From Clostridiales bacterium (lineage in GTDB: Bacteria; Bacillota; Clostridia; Oscillospirales; Oscillospiraceae), in NCBI GenBank assembly GCA_022787565.1, contig JALFVN010000045.1:1-64000 (forward strand): a stretch of DNA of 64,000 nucleotides, written 5' to 3'. The notes under the pieces were generated by a model that was not told where the DNA came from, did no database searches, and saw only the letters and a program-made list of their open reading frames with translations. Both the position numbers and the translations under genes were made by a program. Shown piece after piece: positions 1 to 7,858 of this stretch. How positions within the stretch are numbered: position 1 is the first letter of the stretch; each line of letters starts with the position of its first letter.

Positions 1-54
1 CAGAAGCGGCTTCATTGTATGACTCCTATGGAGTTTCACGCTGTCGCATAATAA

Positions 55-84
55 AGATGGTCCCTGCATGCACAGAGACCATCT
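55..84. terminator. Inverted repeat downstream of the NlpC/P60 gene
   Basis: Eight-base arms (55-62 and 77-84) pair perfectly around a 14-base loop. The repeat lies about 90 bases beyond the stop of the minus-strand hydrolase gene. On the minus strand it is followed only by a weak TTATTATG tract, and on the plus strand by a T-rich stretch after six other bases, so it may end transcription from either side. The first 171 bases hold no other recognisable feature. Confidence 0.35.
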
Positions 85-171
85 CCATCTAAATATTCTT
101 TTTGTTTTTTCTCTGTCTACTTGACAGGGGGCACTTCAAAAACCTGCGGGAAACTGTTTTTTTTCTTGAGA

Positions 172-1608
172 CTATACGATACGCCGGGCAAGGAAGCCGC
201 GGTTGTAGTAGTAGCCGGAAAGCTCAGAGATGATGACGCCGGTGGTGGAGGTGGAAGCATGGACGAACTTGTTGTCGCCGATGTAAATGCCCACATGGCC
301 GATATAGTCGCTGCCGGAGTAGAAGCAGAGCACGTCGCCGGGCTGGAGGGCGTTGATGTCCACGGCCACACCGTTGAGCGCCTGATCGCAGGCAATACGG
401 TTCAGCTGGTACCCGAATTGCTTGTACACATACTGCACGAAACCGGAACAGTCAAAGCCGGCGGGCGTGGTGCCGCCCCAGACATAGGGATAGCCCACAT
501 ACTGCAGGGCATATTGGGCAATCTGGTTGCCCAGGTCGGAGGAATCACCGCCGCCGTTTACGCTGATGGTGCCTTCGGCCACATACTGGCTGTAAACATA
601 GCCTGCCTGACCGTTGATGGTTACGGCGGTCCAGTCGCCGGAGGTACCGGTGATCTTCAGGGCCGTGCCGTAGTTATATTCGCCCAGAATGGAGGCGGAC
701 ATGGACGCAGCGGAGCGGAAGCGGACATTGTTGCCCTTGATATAGCCGTCTTTTTCCGTGACGGTGACGGTGCTGCTGCCGGGATTGCTTCCGCCGGTGC
801 TGCTGCCTGCGTTGGGGTCGGTGGTGGTGACGTACTGGCTGTAAACATAGCCGGCTTTTCCGTCAATGGTTACCGCTGTCCAGTCGCCGGAGGTACCGGT
901 GATGGTCAGCTCCTTGCCCTTGTTGTAGGTGTCGATAATGGAATCGCTGGTGGAGGGACCGGTACGGAAGCGCACATAGTCGCCGTTTATGTAGCCCTTT
1001 TCCTCAGTGGCGGGAGCGGGGGTTGGCGTGGGCACCGGCGTGGGGGCAGGTGTAGGCGCAGGGATGGGCGTAGGCGCGGGGGGTTCTGCCGGGGCAGGCG
1101 CGGGTGTGGTAGCCGGAGCAACTGTGCCCTTGGACACATAGCTGCTGTACACATAGCCGTCCTTGCCGCCGACGGTAACGGAGGTCCACTCTCCGCTGGT
1201 GCCGTGAATGGTCAGAGCTGTGCCGGTGTTATACTCGCCCAGAATGGACGAGGAGGTGGAGGGACCGGAGCGGAGACGGACGTACATGGCGTTGATGTAT
1301 CCTGTTTCTCCGTCGCCGATGATAATGATATCGGAATCGGCCTCCTCAGTAATGCTGAGATAGCTGGAAGAGACAAAGCCGTCCTTCCCGTTGTAGCTTA
1401 CGCCGTACCAGCTCGCGTTGGAACGGTCGTTGACCGTCACTGTTGTACCCTTGCTCAGGCAATCAATCACATTGTAATTGGTGCCCGGGCCGGAACGGAA
1501 GTTAACGTCACTGCCGGTGATGACCGCGTCCTCCGCATAGGCGGTAACTGTGAACATCATACACAGAACAGCGGCGATGACCAGCGTCCTAAGAATAAAC
1601 TTGCGCAT
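172..1608 (-). CDS. Secreted SH3b-repeat NlpC/P60 cell-wall hydrolase
   Basis: A 478-residue exported peptidoglycan endopeptidase. Residues 1-25 form a signal peptide ending in AYA-E. Four bacterial SH3 repeats follow (about 30-84, 105-160, 205-262 and 288-345), each with the pattern VRxRxGPSxSxSI...GxWTxVT..GKxGYVYS. A Pro/Ala/Thr linker lies between repeats 2 and 3. The C-terminal NlpC/P60 domain (about 365-478) shows the catalytic Cys in DCSGFV and the His in GHVGIYIG. The family cleaves D-glutamyl-diaminopimelate bonds in stem peptides, and the SH3b repeats hold the wall. A second gene for wall synthesis (class A PBP) lies just upstream on the same strand. An acidic DSDIIIIG segment between repeats 1 and 2 resembles the tails of the PBP and LCP proteins in this window. 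Confidence 0.93.
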   Translation of the reverse strand: MRKFILRTLVIAAVLCMMFTVTAYAEDAVITGSDVNFRSGPGTNYNVIDCLSKGTTVTVNDRSNASWYGVSYNGKDGFVSSSYLSITEEADSDIIIIGDGETGYINAMYVRLRSGPSTSSSILGEYNTGTALTIHGTSGEWTSVTVGGKDGYVYSSYVSKGTVAPATTPAPAPAEPPAPTPIPAPTPAPTPVPTPTPAPATEEKGYINGDYVRFRTGPSTSDSIIDTYNKGKELTITGTSGDWTAVTIDGKAGYVYSQYVTTTDPNAGSSTGGSNPGSSTVTVTEKDGYIKGNNVRFRSAASMSASILGEYNYGTALKITGTSGDWTAVTINGQAGYVYSQYVAEGTISVNGGGDSSDLGNQIAQYALQYVGYPYVWGGTTPAGFDCSGFVQYVYKQFGYQLNRIACDQALNGVAVDINALQPGDVLCFYSGSDYIGHVGIYIGDNKFVHASTSTTGVIISELSGYYYNRGFLARRIV

Positions 1609-1629
1609 TTGAAACAGATCCTTTTCAGT

Positions 1630-1911
1630 TTATCTGGAGGAAAGTGCGCGTTCGAGCCACACAACAGCAACATCTATCGCCGAATAAAGACTGTCCTTTT
1701 CGCTCTTTTTCACGATCCTGTCTCTGGATTTGATGGACGGATCGGTGAGCTGGAGCTGGACGGACACCTTTGTCGCCACGTCGAGATCTTTGACTTTCTT
1801 TGTGTCCAAAATCTGCATCATAATGATGTACTTGTCGGCAAAGCTGCCGTAATAGATGATGTTGTCCTTCCGTTGGAGAGGATGACCCTTATACTCCAAT
1901 GTTTTTGCCAA
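1630..1911 (-). CDS. Small conserved hypothetical protein (93 aa)
   Basis: A 93-residue cytoplasmic protein of unknown function. The start is taken as TTG at 1911 because a GGAGGTG site sits six bases upstream; an in-frame ATG 40 codons further up has no such site. The protein is charged, with a central YYGSFADKYIIMMQIL stretch and several Lys-Asp pairs, and has no signal peptide or membrane segment. It sits 21 bases upstream of the NlpC/P60 gene and downstream of the class A PBP, all on the minus strand, so it may be cotranscribed with wall genes. I do not recognise the family. Confidence 0.75.
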   Translation of the reverse strand: MAKTLEYKGHPLQRKDNIIYYGSFADKYIIMMQILDTKKVKDLDVATKVSVQLQLTDPSIKSRDRIVKKSEKDSLYSAIDVAVVWLERALSSR

Positions 1912-2053
1912 TGATAGCACCTCCAGTTTTGTAACTAAAATGTAACACAATGAATTAAAAATGTCAAGAAAAAGTTTGCGGTAAACCACAGCCGGGTAAA
2001 ATTTGCCGGTTTTCCCGGCTGGGTTCACCACTTATCCGCCATGTTGGCGCCGC

Positions 2054-4240
2054 TTAGCCGATGATGATAATGTTGTCGTCGTCCGTGTCGGGCGGCTCGG
2101 GTATGGTCTCGCTTCCGCCGCCGCTGTTTCCGCCGGAGCTGCCGTCTCCGGAAATGGTGCCGTCATCGCCTTCGATGATGGTTTCATCCTCTTCTTCCTC
2201 TTCCTCCTCCACACCGAAGGTGTCCAGAGGACCGCCGATGTAGGGCCAGGGGAAGGACTTGTACTCCAGTCCCTCGTGGATGGGCCGCATGATCTTTTTG
2301 AAGATCTGGGCTGCGGGGTTGCCGTAGCAGGAAATACGTTCGGGCTGGTCATAACCGGTCCACACCGCTGCCACATAGTAAGGCGTGCAGCCCACATACC
2401 AGCGGTCCTTGTAGTCTGTGGAGGTACCGGTCTTGCCCGCAACAGGCATGGTGCCCAGATAGGCCTCGCCGCCGGTGCCGTAAGCAGTGGCGTTCTGAAG
2501 CATATAGGTCATCACATGGGCGGTGTTGGGGCTGAAGGCCACGATGGTCTCCGGCGTGTTGTCAATGAGCACGCTGCCGTCGGAATCCAGGACCTTGGTG
2601 TAGCTGCGGGCGTAGGTGAAGATACCGTCGTTGACAAAGGAGCAGTAAGCCTGGGCCATTTCCCGGACGGTGATGCCGTTGGTCAGCTGTCCCAGCGCCA
2701 TAGGCGCGTAGGAGCAGTCGTCGGGCACAAGACTGGTGACGCCCAGCCGGGTTTGCAGGAAGTCATAGGCGGTCTGAGGGCCGATCTTGTCGATGATCTG
2801 GGCCGCCACGGTGTTCAGCGAGTACTGCAGGGCCTGCAGAATGCTCACCGCGCCCATGTGCCCGCCGCCGTCGTTGTTGGGGTACCAGCTGGTGCCGGAC
2901 AGATGGATGCCTGCCGAGTCGTTCACCATTGTGGTGGGGGTGATGTAGCCCAGCTCTGTAGCGGGGCCGTAGGAGGCAATGGGCTTGAAGGAGGAGCCGG
3001 GCGGACGCTGGGTCTTGGTGGCCCTGTTCAGACCGAAGTTGATGGTCTTTTCGCCTACCCCGCCGGAGATGGCCTTCACCTCACCGGTGTAGGGATCCAT
3101 GATGACGATGGAGCTCTGCAGCTGCTGGCTGGAACGGTAGGTGGTGGGGATGTTCTCCACGTTCTGATACACGTTGTCCACAATGGCCTGGATATTGGGG
3201 TCAATGCAGCAGTAGATGCTGTAGCCGCCGTTATACAGAAGGCTGCTGGCGGCCTTGTAGCTGATGCCCTTCAGCTCCATCAGGTCGGTGATCACATCGT
3301 CGATCACCATCTCTTCATAATAGGTGTAGATCTCCTGGGAATATTCCTCGCCGGGGCTGTGGACCAGAGCGGAGGAGATATCCTCGTTCACCGCGTCGAT
3401 GTAGGTCTGATAGTCGATATAGCCCTGATCGTACATCTCGCGCAGGATGGTCTCCTGGCGTTCCTTGTTCTTCTCTTCATTATAGAAGGGATCATAGAGC
3501 GTGGGCTTGTTGGTGATGCCTACGATGCAGGCGGCCTCGGCCAGCGTAAGCTCAGACACATCCTTGCCGAAATAGGTTTCCGCCGCGGTCTGAACGCCCC
3601 AGCAGCCTTCGCCGAAGTAGACCGCGTTGAGATACCACTCGACGATCTCCTCTTTGTCGTACTTCTTTTCCAGCTCCAGCGCGCCGAAGATTTCCGTCAG
3701 CTTTCGCTGGATGGTCACATCGTCCTTGCCGGTCAGGTTCTTGATGAGCTGCTGGGTGATGGTGGAGCCGCCGTAGCTGGTTTCCATTTTGGCGAACATC
3801 TCCACAAAAGCGCCGGCGGTGCGGTACCAGTCCACGCCCTTGTGATCGTAAAAACGCTTATCCTCGATGGCTACCAGCGCTTTTTCCATATACCAGGGGA
3901 TCTGCTCGTAGTCCACCCAGATGCGCTTCTGCTTGCCGGCCAGAGTGACCAGCTCCTGCCACTGGCCGGAGGAGTCCTGATAATAGATGGTGCTGGACTC
4001 GCTGAGCTTGTAGTCCTCCAGAGAGATATTGGTATTGGGCGTCAGACAGGTCTTTACATAGTAGGCAAAAATGCAGGCGAAGAGCAGCCCTGTAATGAGA
4101 AATATCAGTAATATCGTACCGAGAACTTTAAAAACTGAACCGATGGTGCCGGAAATCGTGTCGACCGTCACGTTGACGGCAGCCTTGGCAATGCGCCCGG
4201 CCTTCTTCGGGCCCTTGCGCTTGCTTTCTTCTTCGTTCAT
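2054..4240 (-). CDS. Class A penicillin-binding protein (PBP1A type)
   Basis: A bifunctional peptidoglycan synthase of 728 residues. A cytoplasmic Lys/Arg-rich head precedes one membrane helix (about 38-62). The GT51 transglycosylase domain has EDKRF (126-130) and GGSTITQQ (157-164). The transpeptidase domain has the SxxK serine in GSSFKP (about 418), SLN, and KTGTS (603). After residue 675 comes a glutamate-, Gly- and Ser-rich low-complexity tail ending in NIIIIG. The family polymerises lipid II outside the membrane and crosslinks the strands. The ATG at 4240 is preceded by AAGGAGGTG at slightly long spacing. A TGTTATAAT extended -10 lies at about 4323-4331 on the minus strand. Downstream genes encode a small protein and an NlpC/P60 hydrolase. 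Confidence 0.96.
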   Translation of the reverse strand: MNEEESKRKGPKKAGRIAKAAVNVTVDTISGTIGSVFKVLGTILLIFLITGLLFACIFAYYVKTCLTPNTNISLEDYKLSESSTIYYQDSSGQWQELVTLAGKQKRIWVDYEQIPWYMEKALVAIEDKRFYDHKGVDWYRTAGAFVEMFAKMETSYGGSTITQQLIKNLTGKDDVTIQRKLTEIFGALELEKKYDKEEIVEWYLNAVYFGEGCWGVQTAAETYFGKDVSELTLAEAACIVGITNKPTLYDPFYNEEKNKERQETILREMYDQGYIDYQTYIDAVNEDISSALVHSPGEEYSQEIYTYYEEMVIDDVITDLMELKGISYKAASSLLYNGGYSIYCCIDPNIQAIVDNVYQNVENIPTTYRSSQQLQSSIVIMDPYTGEVKAISGGVGEKTINFGLNRATKTQRPPGSSFKPIASYGPATELGYITPTTMVNDSAGIHLSGTSWYPNNDGGGHMGAVSILQALQYSLNTVAAQIIDKIGPQTAYDFLQTRLGVTSLVPDDCSYAPMALGQLTNGITVREMAQAYCSFVNDGIFTYARSYTKVLDSDGSVLIDNTPETIVAFSPNTAHVMTYMLQNATAYGTGGEAYLGTMPVAGKTGTSTDYKDRWYVGCTPYYVAAVWTGYDQPERISCYGNPAAQIFKKIMRPIHEGLEYKSFPWPYIGGPLDTFGVEEEEEEEDETIIEGDDGTISGDGSSGGNSGGGSETIPEPPDTDDDNIIIIG

Positions 4241-4480
4241 CGAAGCGATAACACCTCCTTTGTGGTTGTGAATGCGGGGGAGAAAAAGGCATATGCGCTC
4301 ACACTACATATACTGAATCTGAATTATAACACATTCTTTCAAGCTGCGGTAGCTATTTTGTAAATTTTTATCGGTCTTAAGAAAAATTAACGCAAAAAAA
4401 TGTTCTCCCTGCTTTAGAGAATAGTATTGACCCGAAAGTGGAATAATTTACATCGGAATGAAAAAAGGGAGGTCCTGGCA

Positions 4481-4819
4481 ATGGGGCTGAAAACGAGAGC
4501 GGCGCTGCTGCTGTGCCTGGCGGCGGCTGCCATATACACCGGCGGGGAGGCGCTGAAAAGACTTGAGCCGGTGCAGACCGGGCTGCCGGAGGAGATCTAC
4601 GCAGCATACGCCGCCAACGAAAAGCAGGCGGAATATTTTTTGCGGGCCCATGACGGCTATGTGGCGGTTTATACAGGGAAAAGGGAGTCAGAACTATCGG
4701 ATGTGACGCTGATCGAGCTGGAGGGACTGCGCACGGCGGACAGGGCCATGGTGGAAAGAGGTATTCCCGTTGTCAGCCGGACAGAACTTCTTTCCCTTTT
4801 GGAGGACCTTGGCTCATAA
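4481..4819 (+). CDS. Small membrane-anchored protein, BofC C-terminal-like
   Basis: A 112-residue protein with an N-terminal hydrophobic helix (about 6-20) that would serve as signal or anchor. The outer part carries YFLRAHDGYVAVYTG followed by TLIELEGLRTADRAMVERG, a layout that resembles the C-terminal domain of BofC, a forespore intermembrane-space regulator. The resemblance is from memory only, so a sporulation role is inference. ATG at 4481 is chosen over an upstream in-frame start because GGGAGG lies eight bases before it. It is divergent from the class A PBP gene and 67 bases upstream of the DUF1292 gene. Confidence 0.72.
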   Translation: MGLKTRAALLLCLAAAAIYTGGEALKRLEPVQTGLPEEIYAAYAANEKQAEYFLRAHDGYVAVYTGKRESELSDVTLIELEGLRTADRAMVERGIPVVSRTELLSLLEDLGS

Positions 4820-4886
4820 AAGATATTGATTTCTGCGCGGCTATGGGTTAAAATAGGCCCAGAACGCGATCAGGAGGAAACCGAAG

Positions 4887-5177
4887 ATGAGCGAAGATTT
4901 CGGCAGCGATTTTATCACGATAGTTGACGATGACGGTCAGGAGTTTGAACTGGAGGTCCTGGATTCCATGGACTATAACGGCGAGAGCTATGTAGCCTTT
5001 CTCCCCGCCAACATGGACGAGAATGACCCTGACTACGGCATCATTATCCTGCGCTCCGTGCTGGATGAAAACGGCGACGAGCTGTTTGAGTCCATTGACG
5101 ACGATGATCAGCTCCAGGATGTGTACGAGCATTTCATGGTGCTGCTCTTCGACGACGAGGAAGAGGACGGACAATAA
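4887..5177 (+). CDS. DUF1292 (YrzB-like) protein
   Basis: A 96-residue very acidic protein of the DUF1292 family, with the typical opening ITIVDDDGQEFELEVL, then YVAFLPA and IIILRSV blocks, and an Asp/Glu tail. The molecular role of the family is not established. In Bacillus subtilis yrzB lies in a small operon with yrrK and yrzL (ireB) next to alaS. Here ireB is about 33 kb away after pheT, so that cluster is broken. AGGAGGAAACC precedes the ATG. The gene lies immediately upstream of the probable 6S RNA. Confidence 0.93.
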   Translation: MSEDFGSDFITIVDDDGQEFELEVLDSMDYNGESYVAFLPANMDENDPDYGIIILRSVLDENGDELFESIDDDDQLQDVYEHFMVLLFDDEEEDGQ

Positions 5178-5211
5178 GGCATATGTCCGCACGTCCGGGA
5201 CATAAAATAAA

Positions 5212-5443
5212 GCAAGCCCCGGAGCGGAAACGAAAAAGAAAAAGTTCCTGCTGTGTGCGTGTAGTCTGATTTCAGACTTGCGGCCCATTAAACCCACATC
5301 TCTAATAAGGGATGCCGATTTGAATCTGCGGATTGCAGGCCTCCCGGCTTCGGCCGGACGTTGGAAGCAGCGAAACAGAACTTAGGCGACCCACCTGCCC
5401 TATCGTGCAGGTTATAATTGGGCCGGCACGGCATTTGCGGGGC
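5212..5443 (+). ncRNA. ssrS: Probable 6S RNA
   Basis: About 230 bases between the DUF1292 stop and a strong terminator look like a 6S RNA, the RNA mimic of an open promoter that holds sigma-A RNA polymerase in stationary phase. A TAAAAT -10-like box is at 5203-5208. GCCCC (5216-5220) can pair with GGGGC (5439-5443) to close the molecule. The 3' part has GCAGCGAAACAG, then GGCGACCCACCTG, then an ACCTGC...GCAGGT hairpin, which matches the conserved 3' layout of 6S RNAs as I remember it. The ends are estimates. No open reading frame of plausible composition fits. Covariance-model scoring was not possible. Confidence 0.62.
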
Positions 5444-5476
5444 ACTCCCTCAGGTTTATCCTGGGGGAGTTTTTTT
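5444..5476 (+). terminator. Intrinsic terminator of the 6S-like RNA
   Basis: Eleven-base arms (5444-5454 and 5460-5470, one G-U pair) enclose a TTTAT loop and are followed by six T residues. It marks the 3' end of an independent transcript starting after the DUF1292 gene. Confidence 0.92.
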
Positions 5477-5563
5477 ACTGGCCGCCACGCAGGGCGTCCG
5501 CTGCGTATCCATTGCAGCTGGGCCATGAGGCAGGGCTTCCCGCCCGTACGCTGACCCAAAATG

Positions 5564-6326
5564 CTGTCATCCTGAGCGCCAGCGCAGGATCCCGTATGGC
5601 TGCGCACGGTGTTCTGTTCACGGGATTCTTCGTCGCTGCGCTCCTCAGAATGACAGGGGGGAATGGGGGCCTTTGGCGCGCCCGTCAAGCCTCCCCCTGA
5701 AAGGGGAGGTGCTGAGCGAAGCGAAGCGGAGGGGTTTAGCCTCCCTTGTGTAAAGGGAGGTGGTGCGGCGAAGCCGCGACGGAGGGATTGTATTCACTGC
5801 CCAGCGTGACGGGAACAGGCAATCCCCCAGTCTGCCCGATGGGCAGACAGCCCCCTTTACACAAGGGGGCCTTTAGCGCGCCCGACAGCCGCCTCTGCAG
5901 CGGCAGGGTAAGCCTGCAAACGGAGCCAAGTTCGGGCAACTCACAAATCGCCCGTATACTTCGCAAAAAATATGCTGTCATCCTGAGCGCCAGCGAAGGA
6001 TCCCGTATGGCTGCGCAAAAAATATGCTGTCATCCTGAGCGTCAGCGAAGGATCCCGTGTGGCTGTGCACCGTGTTCTGTTCACGGGATTCTTCGTCGCT
6101 GCGCTCCGCAGAATGACAGGGGGACGGGAAAGGGCCGTCGGGGACGCCGGCCCCTACAATTATGTCGGAAGTCCGGCGGTGAGCATGTAGGGGCTGGCGT
6201 CCTCGACAGCCCATGTACCGAAGCAAAAAACAGCTGTCATCCTGAGCGCCAGCGAAGGATCCCGTATGGCTGCGCACGGTGTTCTGTTCACGGGATTCTT
6301 CGTCGCTGCGCTCCGCAGAATGACAG
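5564..6326. repeat. Cluster of dispersed palindromic repeats
   Basis: The stretch from 5480 to 6394 has no convincing gene and is built from short repeats found elsewhere in the window. Long palindromic repeats of about 93 bp (type A: starts CTGTCATCCTGAG, ends GAATGACAG) are at 5564-5656, 6027-6119 and 6234-6326, with a truncated copy at 5974-6017. Type B double-hairpin repeats (CCTCCC...GGGAGG, then a second hairpin, then GGAGGG) are at 5690-5734 and 5738-5790, with an inverted partial copy near 5850-5875. A third inverted pair around GTAGGGGCTGG lies at about 6128-6212. Confidence 0.85.
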
Positions 6327-6394
6327 GGGGGGAATGGGGAGCCCTTGTGCGCGCGCCCCTGCAAGATTACCGGCATACAGGGAAGGCAGCCAAC

Positions 6395-6428
6395 AAAAAG
6401 AGGCCTGCCACATAGGACAGGCCTCTTT
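6395..6428 (-). terminator. Terminator of the yfmF-yfmH-lgt operon
   Basis: AAGAGGCCTG pairs with CAGGCCTCTT around a ten-base loop. On the minus strand it is followed by a run of T, and it lies 11 bases past the stop of the last gene in the operon. Confidence 0.88.
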
Positions 6429-6438
6429 TCAACTTTTA

Positions 6439-6936
6439 TTATTCCTCGGTCTTGTCCTCGGCGGGGGCTTCGTTGGTGCCGTCGCTCTCGGTGGCATCTA
6501 CCACCTGGTCAAACTCGCAGACCTCCACCTCGATGTCCTTCGCGGCGGCCTCGGCCTCAAATTCGGCCTTCATGGCGTTGATCTCCTCTTCCTTGGCAAG
6601 GATGCTGGCGCTGATTTCCTGCACCTGGTTGAACAGGGGAGCGAAGAAGCCCTCGGGCGCGTCCTTGGCCTGGTCGTAATAGAGTTTGCCGATCTCGGTG
6701 TATACCCGCTTCAGCTCCTCGCTCTCGCCGTTCATCTCCAACGTGAGCTTGGCGATCCGGGAATAGGCCTTGGCGCGGCTGGCGCCCTTGTCGTAAATCT
6801 CCTTGACGGAGCCGGACTCGGCGGCCTCTTTCACCTTGACGCAGAAATTCTGCACGGTGTCGGACTCGGCCACTTCCTTGACCTTTCCGGCCAGCGTGTT
6901 CAGGGTGCCTTTGATAATGTCTTTGTAATCTGCCAT
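6439..6936 (-). CDS. Hypothetical helical protein at the end of the lgt operon (165 aa)
   Basis: A 165-residue, strongly charged, helix-rich protein with no signal peptide. The N-terminal half has MADYKDIIKGTLNTLAGKVKEV, and the middle has KLTLEMNGESEELKRVYTEIG and KLYYDQAKDAPEGFF blocks. A likely coiled coil (about 105-135) is followed by an acidic tail. The start is one base after the lgt stop, so translation is probably coupled. I recall similar unnamed proteins in Oscillospiraceae but know no function. Its constant company with envelope genes is the only hint. Confidence 0.82.
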   Translation of the reverse strand: MADYKDIIKGTLNTLAGKVKEVAESDTVQNFCVKVKEAAESGSVKEIYDKGASRAKAYSRIAKLTLEMNGESEELKRVYTEIGKLYYDQAKDAPEGFFAPLFNQVQEISASILAKEEEINAMKAEFEAEAAAKDIEVEVCEFDQVVDATESDGTNEAPAEDKTEE

Positions 6937-6937
6937 T

Positions 6938-7855
6938 TTACTTATCCTCCTTGGCGCATGTGCTTTCTGTCTCTTCCGTTGCCGCTTCTGCCGCCCGGAC
7001 CCGGTTCACATACAGCTTCTCCGGCGGGTGGGGCCTGCGGCTCAGGAGTATCAATAGGGTGAGTGATATCAAAACAAGCACGATGGAAAGTGCCTGCGAT
7101 ACGCGTATGTTGGTGCTGCCGATATACAGGCTGTCGGTGCGCAGGCCCTCGATCCAGGCCCGGCCCAGACCGTACCAGAAAAAGTAGATCAGCGTGCACT
7201 GGCCGTCGTACTTCCGATGGCCTTTTTTGGTCCAGAGGATGAGGAAGATCAGCCCCGCCAGATTCCACAGGCTCTCGTACAGGAAGGTGGGGTGGACGAA
7301 GATGGTGCTTCCGTCCGGGGCGGTCAGACCCATGCGGCAGAAGATCTCCGTCTCCGCACCGAAGGCCTCCCGGTTCATGAAATTGCCCCAGCGGCCCAGA
7401 ATCTGCCCGATGAGCAGTCCGAACACGGCCAGATCCAGCATGGCGGGAATGGGGATCTTCTTGTGGCGGCTGACGCAAATGACGACGATGACGCCCACAA
7501 TAATGCCGCCGTAGATAGCCAGACCGCCGTCCCGGATGGCGAAGATTTTCCCCGGATTGGCCAGATAGTGCTCCAGATTGAACAGCACATAGTAGAGCCT
7601 TGCCCCGATGATGCAGCAGGGGATGATCCACAGCATCAGATCGAAAAAGTCGTCGGACTTGATGCCGAAGTCTTTGGCATTACGGGAGCAGTAGACCATG
7701 GCCAAAATGAAGCCCAGGGCGATAATGACCCCGTAAAAGTAAATGTTCAGGCCGAAAAGGCGGAAGCTGCTGGGCGGGTTGATGCTGAAGTCTCCCAGCA
7801 TGGGGAAGCTGATGGCAAAATCGCGCTGACTGGTTTGTACAAGGAAAGAATTCAT
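6938..7855 (-). CDS. lgt: Prolipoprotein diacylglyceryl transferase
   Basis: A 305-residue polytopic membrane enzyme with about seven helices. Lgt moves diacylglycerol from phosphatidylglycerol to the lipobox Cys of prolipoproteins. The Lgt signature is clear: RDGGLAIYGGIIVG followed by GRWGNFMNREAFG with the conserved Arg, Asn and Glu. The hydrophilic C-terminal tail (about 275-305) is a family-variable addition. The ATG is three bases beyond the yfmH stop and the AGAGGA site lies inside the yfmH end, pointing to coupled translation. Several lipoproteins in this window (20068, 33421, 52943) are plausible substrates. Confidence 0.97.
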   Translation of the reverse strand: MNSFLVQTSQRDFAISFPMLGDFSINPPSSFRLFGLNIYFYGVIIALGFILAMVYCSRNAKDFGIKSDDFFDLMLWIIPCCIIGARLYYVLFNLEHYLANPGKIFAIRDGGLAIYGGIIVGVIVVICVSRHKKIPIPAMLDLAVFGLLIGQILGRWGNFMNREAFGAETEIFCRMGLTAPDGSTIFVHPTFLYESLWNLAGLIFLILWTKKGHRKYDGQCTLIYFFWYGLGRAWIEGLRTDSLYIGSTNIRVSQALSIVLVLISLTLLILLSRRPHPPEKLYVNRVRAAEAATEETESTCAKEDK

Positions 7856-7858
7856 GGT

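Noticed and set aside
121-1914. Long open frame opposite the NlpC/P60 gene
   Set aside because: It mirrors a real gene whose strand has signal peptide, SH3b repeats and catalytic motifs. The frame is Gly/Ala/Val-rich and has no recognisable domain.
5564-6326. CRISPR array
   Set aside because: The repeats are about 93 bp, palindromic and separated by irregular sequence, with no cas genes near; they are dispersed repeats.
5746-7062. Open frame of 438 codons across the repeat cluster
   Set aside because: It translates palindromic repeats (repeated CHPERQRRIP-like strings) and the antisense of the 165-residue gene.
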